IMG/VR virus record: IMGVR_UViG_3300043448_000583
Span: 1 to 57,948 of that record
Origin: a virus
Reading direction: 5' to 3' (one strand)
Length of the DNA: 57,948 nt
Position 1 is the stretch's first letter. Every line of letters starts with the position of its first letter. Below the pieces are notes generated by a model, which worked only from the letters and a program-made list of their open reading frames with translations, was not told where the DNA came from and did not search any database. The translations under genes and the position numbers were made by a program. Shown here one piece after another: positions 8,158 through 16,453 of the stretch.

Positions 8158-11100
8158 TTATAGTCCGCCAATTTCACCAGTGTTCTTCAAACGCAATGGA
8201 ATATAAATGAATTCAACTGCTTTTACTGGTTCTATAGCAATATCTACATACAGCTCATTTTTGTCAATTCTACTTGGTGTATTGTTACTCTCATCACACA
8301 CTACAATGTAATCATATAGAGCCCTTTGTCCAACTAGTTCAAGCATTAGAGCATCACAGGCACTCTTGATCTGATCTCTAGTGATTTTATCATTTGGTTC
8401 AAAGATATATGGTTTAGCTAAAATATCTAATTGTCTACGTAGATAAACTACTAGTCTTGCTACATTGATTCGATCAAGGGCACTGTCTGCTTTAGCTCTA
8501 GTCTTTTGTCCATAGTTAACTAATCCAACACCTGTAAAGAATGTAATAGGATTAACTTTAACTTCATAAAGAGTATCACGAGCAGCATTGCTTAGAGCAA
8601 CTACAACAAATTCGCCTTCTTTATCAACATATCCTACATTAGTTGCGTTTGTAATACCGCCTCTACGTGTACCTGCTGGAGCGAACCATGGGAAGCTGAC
8701 ACTGTCACTTAATGCTATAGTTCTTAACATCATATGACTTGGTGGTACAACAATATTGTTACCAAAGTTATCACTTGTGAAACCCCATGGATAAAACATG
8801 GCTAGATATTCATCATAGCTTGCTCCTCCAAAGTCATTGTCTTCCATAGCTAGTTTTAAGTTATCACCCCAAGATTTCAAACTTGTTGCGTCTGGGGTAA
8901 GTCTAGCTGGTGTATCACCTACAACAAAGCCTGTTAGTGCTCTATCATAATTTAGGCTAATTAATTCACCAATAAGTTCTGGATATCCTGGGCAAGCTAG
9001 TAAATTGAATACACGAGCTTCTTCACGAATATCTCTTGAACTGTTGGTCACTGCCTGTAGTGCTTGTACTACCACTCTACGCTGTGCCATACGACCAAAA
9101 TTACCAGCACCGTTTTCAGCACGGCCACTAATTGTAACCCAACGATGTTGGTAGTAGTTACTCATTGGAGCATTGTTCATTCTTGGGTTATCTGCGTCAA
9201 CATCAATATAATTTTGTCTAAATTCTTTTACATTGAATCCACTGCGACGCATATTCCATAACAACATTCCCCTAGGATATAAAGCAGGATCTGGAGCATC
9301 TGGATCTAGGAAATCACTGGATAGTAGATCAGCGATTGTAGAATTAACATCACTACCATCTACATTCCAACGTGCATCAGCAAATAGTACTCCATCTTCA
9401 CTACTTTGATCAGTCTTATCAACTAATACCCATCTTGTAGCAATAGGACCTAACTTAGATGCATCAAATCTATAGATCATTGGATAGTTTTCTAAATCAC
9501 TAGTATCAATCCATAAATCTCCATCTTCTAATTGTGTTCCATCACTTTGTAATACTGGTCTTGACGCACCAACTAATGGGCCATTAGGATCAGTGCTTGA
9601 AAACTGATTAGCATAACCTACCCATGTGTCACCATCGTGTACCATGATATCTACTTCATCAACTACACTACTGTACCATACTTTACCATCTGCTGTTAGT
9701 GCTTGTGGTGAGGTAGTACTTGCTGTGAATGATAGTGGTTCCCAATGAGTTATCATCCAACCATTACTACCATCTGGATATGCTTGTAAATCTGGGTTGG
9801 CTACAGAAACAAATAATGTTTCTATAAGATCATTACTTCCCCAATTACCATCATTAATTCTTATTTCACCACCTAGTCTATGACTTAGTACAAGTCTATT
9901 AGCATCATCAACTTCTGCTATAGTATTTGTAAGACCCATACTATTGATAGCAGTAGCTATGATTTCTGCGTCATCTGCTGTATTTGTTAAAGTGAAACTA
10001 GTATAATAAAACCAAGATAATTCTTTAGACCCAGCTGTTGATTCTCTAATTTCTAATGTCCTGTTGCCTGATCCTAAAGTACCAGTCTTAATAATCTGAC
10101 TTGTAACCTTTGATGGACCTGCTGCTCTTTTTCTATATAATTTAAAATCTGCAACTGCTTGTGGGTCTCTCCACCACCAATAACTATAGAAATTTTCTTC
10201 AGAATTTACTTGACAATAAATTGCGCCTACAGGTATGTTAACACCGCCAGCTCTATCTAAATTGTAAATTGCTTCATGATTATTTTCATAAAGAGGAGAA
10301 TTTACAACTTCCCAAATTTCACTTTCACTATTATATCTCTTTAGATTTAATCTTGTTCCGCCATTTGGTTCAGTAGTTTTAATCCAAACGCTACCACTTG
10401 GTCTTGGTTCCTGATCTGTTCTTCTAAATGGTGGTACTTGTGTATGCGGTGTCATAGCCAATGATGGTCTATAATAATCGCCTGCTGTTAATCCTAGATC
10501 ATTTAGAGCAGTACCACCAAGTGTAAATCCATTGTCACTAGTGACAAAAAGAACTAGTCTTCCACTGGCACTTAATCCTGCTGATGCATTTGATCCAGGA
10601 GGTAATTCAGCATTGATTTCATTAACTATATCCTGTGTAGTTGTTCCACCACCTACACCATTAATAGTAACTGTTTGGCCATCTACAATTATGGTTTTAT
10701 TAATAGAACCAGTAATGTTAGATAATGTGCTTACAGCGACTGGCCAACTCTTTGCCCAATCACTGCTACCAACTACTACCCAAGTACCTGGGTCAATACC
10801 CTCTACAGCATTACCGGCACTCTTAAACCAAACAACATCTGATCCTGAATAACTTGTGTCTAAATTCATTAAACTTACTACAGCGTAGTCACCAATAGCA
10901 CCTACACTACCTTTTGGTGTATAATCACCGTTGGCAAAGTCAACTACTTTGGCAGTATCTGTAATTATGATAGCATTTTTCTTTGTGAATGTTTGGCCTT
11001 TTCCTGTACCCTTAGGATCTCCATTCCATTCAAATACTCCCCATGTACTATTGGCAGTATCTAACCAATATGTTCCATTATTAGGAGCTGCTTTAGGAGC

Positions 11101-11475
11101 ATCTGCTAAAGGATTAATTGACCCTAAATCCACATCAGCACGGACAACATATGCTCTATTGCTGACACCAAGTAAACTATATGCTGCTTGTAATCCATAC
11201 TCGTTTTGTTCACCTGCATGAATTGGATTATTGTTAGCGTCAGTTTTGAAAATAGGAATACCAAATGTTTCAGCCAAATCTCTTTGACTGGTGATAAGGT
11301 ATGCTAATCCTGCGTTAGCTTTTAGTGTTCCTGGTGCGATTCCGGTGTTAGCACCATTTGCTTTGTTTTCTTGAGTTGCTACTATAATTAAAGGTACTGT
11401 GGCAGGCGCAGCTGGTGTGTAAAAACTTTCATCGACTACGGTAACGGCTACGCCAGGTGAATTTAGTTGGGCCAT
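8158..11475 (-). CDS. gp18: Tail sheath protein gp18, enlarged by a long insertion
   Basis: 1105 residues, against 659 for T4 gp18. The N-terminal PGVAVTVVDESFY and the C-terminal ~310 residues (RRVVVQALQAVTNSSRDIREEARVFN onward, with FPWFAPAGTRRG, VNPITFF and INVARLVVYLRRQLD) are the conserved contractile sheath core. Between about residues 115 and 770 lies a large extra region with several modules. It includes 'GD-W-D-T...Y...W' units (NGTYWLDT near 134, GSVWIKT near 361, GDLWIDT near 652). A segment near 250-330 (INKTIIVDGQTVTIN...IVNEINAE...ASGRLVLF) resembles the flagellin_IN motif. The insert should face the outside of the tail. An AGGAGA Shine-Dalgarno and late octamers lie upstream. 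Confidence 0.93.
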   Translation of the reverse strand: MAQLNSPGVAVTVVDESFYTPAAPATVPLIIVATQENKANGANTGIAPGTLKANAGLAYLITSQRDLAETFGIPIFKTDANNNPIHAGEQNEYGLQAAYSLLGVSNRAYVVRADVDLGSINPLADAPKAAPNNGTYWLDTANSTWGVFEWNGDPKGTGKGQTFTKKNAIIITDTAKVVDFANGDYTPKGSVGAIGDYAVVSLMNLDTSYSGSDVVWFKSAGNAVEGIDPGTWVVVGSSDWAKSWPVAVSTLSNITGSINKTIIVDGQTVTINGVGGGTTTQDIVNEINAELPPGSNASAGLSASGRLVLFVTSDNGFTLGGTALNDLGLTAGDYYRPSLAMTPHTQVPPFRRTDQEPRPSGSVWIKTTEPNGGTRLNLKRYNSESEIWEVVNSPLYENNHEAIYNLDRAGGVNIPVGAIYCQVNSEENFYSYWWWRDPQAVADFKLYRKRAAGPSKVTSQIIKTGTLGSGNRTLEIRESTAGSKELSWFYYTSFTLTNTADDAEIIATAINSMGLTNTIAEVDDANRLVLSHRLGGEIRINDGNWGSNDLIETLFVSVANPDLQAYPDGSNGWMITHWEPLSFTASTTSPQALTADGKVWYSSVVDEVDIMVHDGDTWVGYANQFSSTDPNGPLVGASRPVLQSDGTQLEDGDLWIDTSDLENYPMIYRFDASKLGPIATRWVLVDKTDQSSEDGVLFADARWNVDGSDVNSTIADLLSSDFLDPDAPDPALYPRGMLLWNMRRSGFNVKEFRQNYIDVDADNPRMNNAPMSNYYQHRWVTISGRAENGAGNFGRMAQRRVVVQALQAVTNSSRDIREEARVFNLLACPGYPELIGELISLNYDRALTGFVVGDTPARLTPDATSLKSWGDNLKLAMEDNDFGGASYDEYLAMFYPWGFTSDNFGNNIVVPPSHMMLRTIALSDSVSFPWFAPAGTRRGGITNATNVGYVDKEGEFVVVALSNAARDTLYEVKVNPITFFTGVGLVNYGQKTRAKADSALDRINVARLVVYLRRQLDILAKPYIFEPNDKITRDQIKSACDALMLELVGQRALYDYIVVCDESNNTPSRIDKNELYVDIAIEPVKAVEFIYIPLRLKNTGEIGGL

Positions 11476-11504
11476 TGTTAGATTTCTCCTAAATCTTGCT
11501 CAAG

Positions 11505-11512
11505 TATTTAGC
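11505..11512 (-). promoter_or_regulatory. Weak late promoter-like octamer for gp18
   Basis: Minus-strand GCTAAATA, 29 bases upstream of the gp18 ATG and before AGGAGA. It departs from the consensus at the second base, so it is secondary to the better octamer at 11553-11560. Confidence 0.35.
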
Positions 11513-11552
11513 GGAAAATGGCAAAAAATACCGGCTAGATTGTGGAGAAGTC

Positions 11553-11560
11553 TATTTATT
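11553..11560 (-). promoter_or_regulatory. T4-type late promoter octamer for gp18
   Basis: Minus-strand AATAAATA, 77 bases upstream of the gp18 ATG, at the stop codon of the dNMP kinase gene. It would give a gp18 mRNA with a ~70-base leader containing AGGAGA. Confidence 0.55.
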
Positions 11561-12227
11561 AAGATCCTGTACTGTACAAATAAGCTACCTTTCCATCTGA
11601 TGTTATAGTAGGTTTGTTTATAACTAGTGTTTCTATTTTATTGTATAGGTCATCTAAACCATGATTATTATCTAATACTAGATCAAAATCAGTACCGATC
11701 CATTTCCACTCACTGGGGTGAATTCCTATGTCTGTCATAATTTTTAGGGCACGTTTATCCCCTAGATTAGCATCAACAGCAGTATCGTACCAATCAGGAA
11801 GTTCACCCCGTTGTACCCATACTATGATACCATCGTTTTTCTTAATGGCGCCTATCTCATTGGGGAATCTACAATCGCTTATAACCACACTATCGTTGCT
11901 ATTTCTTAGCTTATTTTCAAGACTAGCAATCCAAATATCATCATGAAATCCTTGACGACAAACTTCTGTACCCCAGTTTTGTAGTACCCAACGTGGGGTA
12001 ATTTTCATCCCTAAACGACTACTCCACCAAAAATCCACCTGCTCACGCCATTCTCTGCTCTGTTTGGTGCGACCTTCCAACATATCTCTATCCCAGCCAA
12101 ACACAGCGGCTACAGCATCTTTTAAACTGCGAGCAAAACTTTCCCTACGAAACTCATGGAAATTAACTAGATAGTCAGCAATGGTATCCTTACCACTACC
12201 AATAAGACCGCAAATACCCACAATCAT
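11559..12227 (-). CDS. gp1: Deoxynucleoside monophosphate kinase, T4 gp1 family
   Basis: 222 residues, against 241 for T4 gp1. It phosphorylates dNMPs to dNDPs for phage DNA synthesis. The P-loop is GLIGSGKDT (residues 7-15). ESFARSLKDAVAAVFGWDRDMLEG and SREWREQVDFWW are the family's nucleotide-binding lid region; VISDCRFPNEI carries the second conserved acidic site. I chose the ATG at 12227 because AAGGAGT lies 7 bases before it and the P-loop follows at the usual distance; an in-frame ATG at 12275 would add 16 residues with no family match. It is a metabolic gene inside a late tail/neck block and ends at the gp18 promoter. Confidence 0.93.
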   Translation of the reverse strand: MIVGICGLIGSGKDTIADYLVNFHEFRRESFARSLKDAVAAVFGWDRDMLEGRTKQSREWREQVDFWWSSRLGMKITPRWVLQNWGTEVCRQGFHDDIWIASLENKLRNSNDSVVISDCRFPNEIGAIKKNDGIIVWVQRGELPDWYDTAVDANLGDKRALKIMTDIGIHPSEWKWIGTDFDLVLDNNHGLDDLYNKIETLVINKPTITSDGKVAYLYSTGS

Positions 12228-12277
12228 AGTATACTCCTTTTTCTGTATATTATGTGAATTCATGTGTAAAGTCAACT

Positions 12278-13045
12278 TTATCCGATAATAAAAGTGTATC
12301 CTGTGCCACCGGCTACGTAGGTGTCTATCTCTTTTTCCAATTTCTCTATTTCTTCTTTGGCTGATGCTTTTAGGTCTGCGCCGTTAAGGCCTCCAGCACC
12401 ACCAGGGCCTGCTATTTGACTAAACTTACCTCTAGCTTCTCCTAGCATTAATTTACAATTGGCCAAGGTATAATCTTTGAACCATGGGGCAGCATATGGG
12501 TCTTGTAATAAGATATAGTCTGGTCTATGATTATACCCTCTAATTAATACTTGTTCACCATCCCCATAAGCACGTTGAAGAATACGTAAAGTATGTGTAG
12601 TTGGTATCCATTGAAACTCAATAAAAGCACCAAACATACGTCCTACTAATTCTTGATATTGAGCAAACATATCGTATGTTGCTATACCACCTAGCATAGT
12701 ACTATTCAATAGATATGTGTTCGTATAGGCTAGGTTAAATGGCTCAAACTGTGTGCCACCACTACCACCTGCTGTACGACTACCTATAGTGCGACGAAAT
12801 ATACTACGCACTTCTATGATTTCTTTAGGTAATCTATAATCGTTAGTATCTTCCTTAAGTTCTAAAAAATAGTAAGCTTCTTCTACAGCGTTAGGGCTTT
12901 TTTGACGATATTTGGCTATAGCACGATCCAGAGCTATTTCATAGTGATCTGGGTCTAATTCTACATCAACCATACCATCACCCAGCATGGTTCTTACATA
13001 TTTGTAAACATTTTCACGTTCTATTAGGGTAGTAGATTTTGACAT
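12278..13045 (-). CDS. gp13: Neck protein gp13
   Basis: 255 residues, against 309 for T4 gp13. It forms the head-tail neck with gp14. Marine-type hallmarks are VYKYVRTMLGDGMVDVELDPDHYE, EIIEVRSIFRR, NTYLLN, YQELVGRMFGAFIEFQW, WFKDYTLANCKLMLGEARGKFSQI and the C-terminal YTFIIG. The start is supported by CGGAGC 9 bases upstream and late octamer AATAAATA at 13063-13070. It is divergent from gp14 across a 41-base gap; in T4 the two genes are adjacent but co-directional. Confidence 0.92.
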   Translation of the reverse strand: MSKSTTLIERENVYKYVRTMLGDGMVDVELDPDHYEIALDRAIAKYRQKSPNAVEEAYYFLELKEDTNDYRLPKEIIEVRSIFRRTIGSRTAGGSGGTQFEPFNLAYTNTYLLNSTMLGGIATYDMFAQYQELVGRMFGAFIEFQWIPTTHTLRILQRAYGDGEQVLIRGYNHRPDYILLQDPYAAPWFKDYTLANCKLMLGEARGKFSQIAGPGGAGGLNGADLKASAKEEIEKLEKEIDTYVAGGTGYTFIIG

Positions 13046-13062
13046 ATTTTGCTCCGGTACTG

Positions 13063-13070
13063 TATTTATT
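13063..13070 (-). promoter_or_regulatory. Late promoter octamer for gp13 (left half of a divergent pair)
   Basis: Minus-strand AATAAATA, 17 bases upstream of the gp13 ATG at 13045, with CCGGAGC between. It is back-to-back with the plus-strand octamer at 13075-13082. Confidence 0.75.
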
Positions 13071-13074
13071 TGTC

Positions 13075-13082
13075 GATAAATA
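13075..13082 (+). promoter_or_regulatory. Late promoter octamer for gp14, 4 bases from the start codon
   Basis: Plus-strand GATAAATA, then CCAT, then ATG at 13087. No Shine-Dalgarno. Only 4 bases separate it from the minus-strand octamer at 13063-13070. Confidence 0.75.
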
Positions 13083-13086
13083 CCAT

Positions 13087-14388
13087 ATGCCCCGCCTAAG
13101 CCTATATCGTCCAGAACGTGGAAATGATTTTAAATTCATAGATCGACAGATCAGTGAAATGTTTCAGATTGGCGGCACAGATTTTTATCTACACAAGTAT
13201 ATTGGTGTTAACACGGCTCCAGAAAATGCCACATTAGATCAGCCTAATTATGCTGAAACTAAAGAAACTAACATACAAGATTTGTTGCTATTGGAGAATC
13301 GTGACAGAAAGTATGACCCCAGCATTTATAAAATACGGGGCCATTACCAAGTTCAAAACTTGGATTTTAATCTCAGCCAATTTGGTCTTTTTATTGATAA
13401 TGACACAATATTTGCCACTGTTCATATCAACGATTGGATTAGAACTGTGGGGCGCAAACCATTGATGGGTGATGTTTTTGAACTCCCACACTTGGTCGAT
13501 GAATTTGCTCTTAACGATTATAACATTGCCTTACCAAGGTACTTTGTCATAGAGGATGTTGCTCGTGCCAGTGAAGGATTCAGTCAAACTTGGTGGCCAC
13601 ATTTATATCGAATAAAATTAAAGAAAATAATAGATAGTCAAGCATTTGCTGATATATTGGATAAACCAGCAAAGGAAGGAAGTGATCAAACCCTTAGGGA
13701 GATACTCAGTACTAAAGGTGCAGAACTTCAAATTAACGATGCTATATTGGCTCAAGCTGAAGCAGATGTTCCAATGAGCGGATATGAGACTAGGCAGTTC
13801 TATACATTGGCTGTTGATGAAACTGGTAATCCTGTATTAGAAACTGTGGATCAAACAGATATAGATGCTAGCTCAACTGGATTAGATGCTAGTAGAATAA
13901 ATGGTAGGCCTATTCGTAATGGATATTCTGGACATTTAGTTGGGGACGGTTTTCCACCGAATGGTCATGCTTTTGGTCATGGTGGATCATTTCCCAGTGA
14001 ACCATTTTTAAATGATTATTTTTTGAGAACTGACTTTTACCCTAATAGATTATTTAGATACGATGGGACAAGATGGGCTAAGATGGAGGATGCTGTTCGT
14101 CATACATTGACTAATGCTGATGCTAATTTTGCTAATCCTAGAGGTGTATATGATATCAGCGTAAATTATGGCTTGAATGATCTTGTTACTTTTGGTGGAA
14201 TAGAATATGTTGCTAAAATTAATAATATTGGACAAGAACCTTTAGATAATCCTACAGTATGGCGTCAAGTTAGGAAAACAGAGAAAACCAGTTTTATTAA
14301 CAATACCAATGTCAATACTATAAATGGTGAACAAGTTGTAGAAAGAGTCAGTTTAAGTAAAGCTCTAAAACCTAAGGCAGATTTATAA
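13087..14388 (+). CDS. gp14: Neck protein gp14 with a C-terminal binding-like module
   Basis: 433 residues, against 256 for T4 gp14. Family features are MPRLSLYRPERGNDFKFIDR, EMFQIGGTDFYLHKYIG, IQDLLLLENRDRKYD, FNLSQFGLF, GDVFELPHL and VIEDVARASEGFSQTWWPHLYR. I chose the ATG at 13087 because MPRLSxYxP is the conserved family start; an upstream in-frame ATG at 13039 lies inside gp13 and its promoter. The extra C-terminal length contains a 'RTDFYP-RLFRYDGTRW' unit and, at about residues 353-395, a Y-x(3)-Y-G-x-D-x-V-x(4)-Y-x-A pattern (VNYGLNDLVTFGGIEYVAK ... NPTVW) resembling CBM5/12 chitin-binding folds. The stop overlaps the gp15 ATG (TAATG). Confidence 0.92.
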   Translation: MPRLSLYRPERGNDFKFIDRQISEMFQIGGTDFYLHKYIGVNTAPENATLDQPNYAETKETNIQDLLLLENRDRKYDPSIYKIRGHYQVQNLDFNLSQFGLFIDNDTIFATVHINDWIRTVGRKPLMGDVFELPHLVDEFALNDYNIALPRYFVIEDVARASEGFSQTWWPHLYRIKLKKIIDSQAFADILDKPAKEGSDQTLREILSTKGAELQINDAILAQAEADVPMSGYETRQFYTLAVDETGNPVLETVDQTDIDASSTGLDASRINGRPIRNGYSGHLVGDGFPPNGHAFGHGGSFPSEPFLNDYFLRTDFYPNRLFRYDGTRWAKMEDAVRHTLTNADANFANPRGVYDISVNYGLNDLVTFGGIEYVAKINNIGQEPLDNPTVWRQVRKTEKTSFINNTNVNTINGEQVVERVSLSKALKPKADL

Positions 14389-16019
14389 TGCAGTTTTTCT
14401 ATGACGGTCAGATAAGAAGATATCTTCTACAAACTATGCGTTTGTTCAGCAATTTTGTGGTAAAATATGGTGATGGTAGATTGATGCAAGTACCTGTCAT
14501 GTATGGTGATCAGGATAAACAAGTAGCAACTATACTAAGACAAAACAGCGAAAATAAAGTTAATTCTATGCCTAAAATCGCTGTATACATTTCCAATTTA
14601 GAAATGGACAAGGAAAGATTAGCTGATCCTACATTTGTTGGTAAGGTACATATCAGAGAAAGAGCTATTGAGGATGGTGAATATACCAGCGCACAAGGTA
14701 GTAATTATACTGTAGAAAGATTAATGCCCAGTCCTTATAAACTTACAGTAAAAGTAGACATTTGGACCGGCAGCACTGAACAAAAATTACAAATTTTAGA
14801 ACAAATATTAATGTTGTTCAATCCTAGTTTAGAAATACAAACCACAGAAAATTTTGTAGATTGGACTAGTCTAAGTGTGGTTTACCTAGATCAAGTTGAT
14901 TTCAGTAGTAGAAGTATACCTGTTGGTGCAGAGATACCCATAGATATAGCATCATTGACAGTTAGTATGCCAATATGGATAAGTCCCCCAGCTAAGATAA
15001 AAAAATTAGGCGTAGTAAACAGTATTCTAATGAGTATGTATACTAACATAGGAGCACCAGCTACTGGGTATATTGATGGATTTGGTCAAGATCCAAACGA
15101 AGGTACCAGAAATTTATACGACGTAGTCCCTATACCAGTTCAAATAAATGTAGTTGATTATGATATCATAGTGTTTGGTGGATGTGCTAAAGTTTATCAA
15201 CCCAATGCTGCTGGAAAAATAATTAATGGTTTGGACGATCCAGATCTTGGTAGTATGGAGTCTGTAAATTGGGAAGTTATATTATTAAAACATCCTAATA
15301 CCTATACTCCAGGTGAAAGTAAAATTTTTCTTCGTCAGTTTAACGGAAATGAAGTCGTAGGTACTATTGCTATAGATCCTTTTGATTATACTTGTCTAAA
15401 TATAAATTGGGATCCAGATACATATCCAAGTAATACAGATATAAGTAGTTCTCTTAGACCTAATAGTCCTGGAACATTTGATGCTATTATAGATCCTCAG
15501 ACTAAAGGACCAGGAAGTGGGCTTCCTCTACCCACAGCAGGTACAAGATATTTGATTATTAATAGCATAGGAGCAGGTATTAGAGAAACTATAATAGCAG
15601 AAAACAGCAGTAATAGAATAGATACTACAGTAGATTTTGACCTAGTAGATGATGTTAAAATTTTTGTCAATGACTCGCCTGTTTCTTTTAATATTTTCAA
15701 TGTTGATAACAAACTAGTAATTAGACTAAATCAAAATGTCGCTGTTGATGACGTAATTTTATATATTTTAAATCTTAATTCAGATGGCCCCGATGCTTGG
15801 AAAAATTCTGATGGTACAGACTTTATTGCCAATGCCAATGATATAATTGAATGGACTGGCTCACGATGGCAAGTTATATTTGACAGTACAACTTCAAGAA
15901 ATGTCATTAGATATCTAACAAACATATATACTAATGTCCAATATAGATGGGATGGCATTAGTTGGACAAAAAGTTTTGAAGGACTATATCGTAAAGGTGA
16001 TTGGCGATTAATTTTATGA
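14388..16019 (+). CDS. gp15: Proximal tail sheath stabiliser / tail terminator gp15, extended
   Basis: 543 residues, against 272 for T4 gp15. The protein caps the tail and sheath and joins the tail to the neck. The first ~230 residues hold the family core: MQFFYDGQIRRYLLQTMRLF, VQVPVMYGDQD-like VPVMYGD, ILRQNSENKVNSMPKIAVYI, NYTVERLMPSPYKLTVKVDIW, EQILMLFNPSLEIQT and PIWISPPAKIKKLGV. The remaining 300 residues are beta-rich and marine-specific, ending with two Trp-containing 'IIEWTG-RW' and 'YRWDGISWTK' units. Translation is probably coupled to gp14 through TAATG, and the stop overlaps the Nudix gene start (ATGA). Confidence 0.92.
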   Translation: MQFFYDGQIRRYLLQTMRLFSNFVVKYGDGRLMQVPVMYGDQDKQVATILRQNSENKVNSMPKIAVYISNLEMDKERLADPTFVGKVHIRERAIEDGEYTSAQGSNYTVERLMPSPYKLTVKVDIWTGSTEQKLQILEQILMLFNPSLEIQTTENFVDWTSLSVVYLDQVDFSSRSIPVGAEIPIDIASLTVSMPIWISPPAKIKKLGVVNSILMSMYTNIGAPATGYIDGFGQDPNEGTRNLYDVVPIPVQINVVDYDIIVFGGCAKVYQPNAAGKIINGLDDPDLGSMESVNWEVILLKHPNTYTPGESKIFLRQFNGNEVVGTIAIDPFDYTCLNINWDPDTYPSNTDISSSLRPNSPGTFDAIIDPQTKGPGSGLPLPTAGTRYLIINSIGAGIRETIIAENSSNRIDTTVDFDLVDDVKIFVNDSPVSFNIFNVDNKLVIRLNQNVAVDDVILYILNLNSDGPDAWKNSDGTDFIANANDIIEWTGSRWQVIFDSTTSRNVIRYLTNIYTNVQYRWDGISWTKSFEGLYRKGDWRLIL

Positions 16020-16453
16020 AAGATCGTATTGTTTGTAGCGGTGCATTATTTTATGCTAAAAAAACTGACAGAATTTTATTACTACAAAAATCTAAAGGAA
16101 AACACAGTGGAACTTGGAGTCTGGTAGGTGGTACTACTGATTCAGGTGAAAACGCTTGGCAAGGTCTTGTTAGAGAAATTAATGAAGAAATAGGCTTTAT
16201 GCCTAATATAATGAAGTCAATTCCTTTAGAAACATTTGTCAGTAACGACAGTGTTTTTAACTTTCATACTTTTCTCTGTGTAGTTCAAGATGAGTTTATA
16301 CCTAATCTAAGTGAGGAACATAGTGGCTGGAGTTGGACCAGTATTGATATGACTCCAAAACCACTACATCAAGGATTACGTAGCAGTTTATCTAGTAAAC
16401 CTATTAAAAATAAATTAATAACTGTATTCAACCTTCTCAAGTTGATCCAATAA
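16016..16453 (+). CDS. Nudix hydrolase
   Basis: 145 residues. The Nudix box is complete: GTTDSGE, seven residues, then REINEEIGF (GX5EX7REUXEEXGU, residues ~39-61). It is preceded by LQKSKGKHSGTWSLVGG, the usual N-terminal strand and turn. The substrate cannot be read; candidates are nucleoside diphosphate derivatives, oxidised dNTPs, ADP-ribose or capped RNA. I chose the ATG at 16016, which overlaps the gp15 stop (ATGA), because the fold begins right after it. It is in the gp14-gp15 transcript, so expression is late and coupled to tail completion. Its last 39 bases overlap, head to head at the 3' ends, the glycosyltransferase gene on the other strand. Confidence 0.92.
   Translation: MKDRIVCSGALFYAKKTDRILLLQKSKGKHSGTWSLVGGTTDSGENAWQGLVREINEEIGFMPNIMKSIPLETFVSNDSVFNFHTFLCVVQDEFIPNLSEEHSGWSWTSIDMTPKPLHQGLRSSLSSKPIKNKLITVFNLLKLIQ

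Noticed and set aside
13039-13086. Upstream in-frame ATG for gp14
   Set aside because: It would add 16 residues unlike the family, begin inside gp13 and run through both late promoters. MPRLSxYxP at 13087 is the conserved start.
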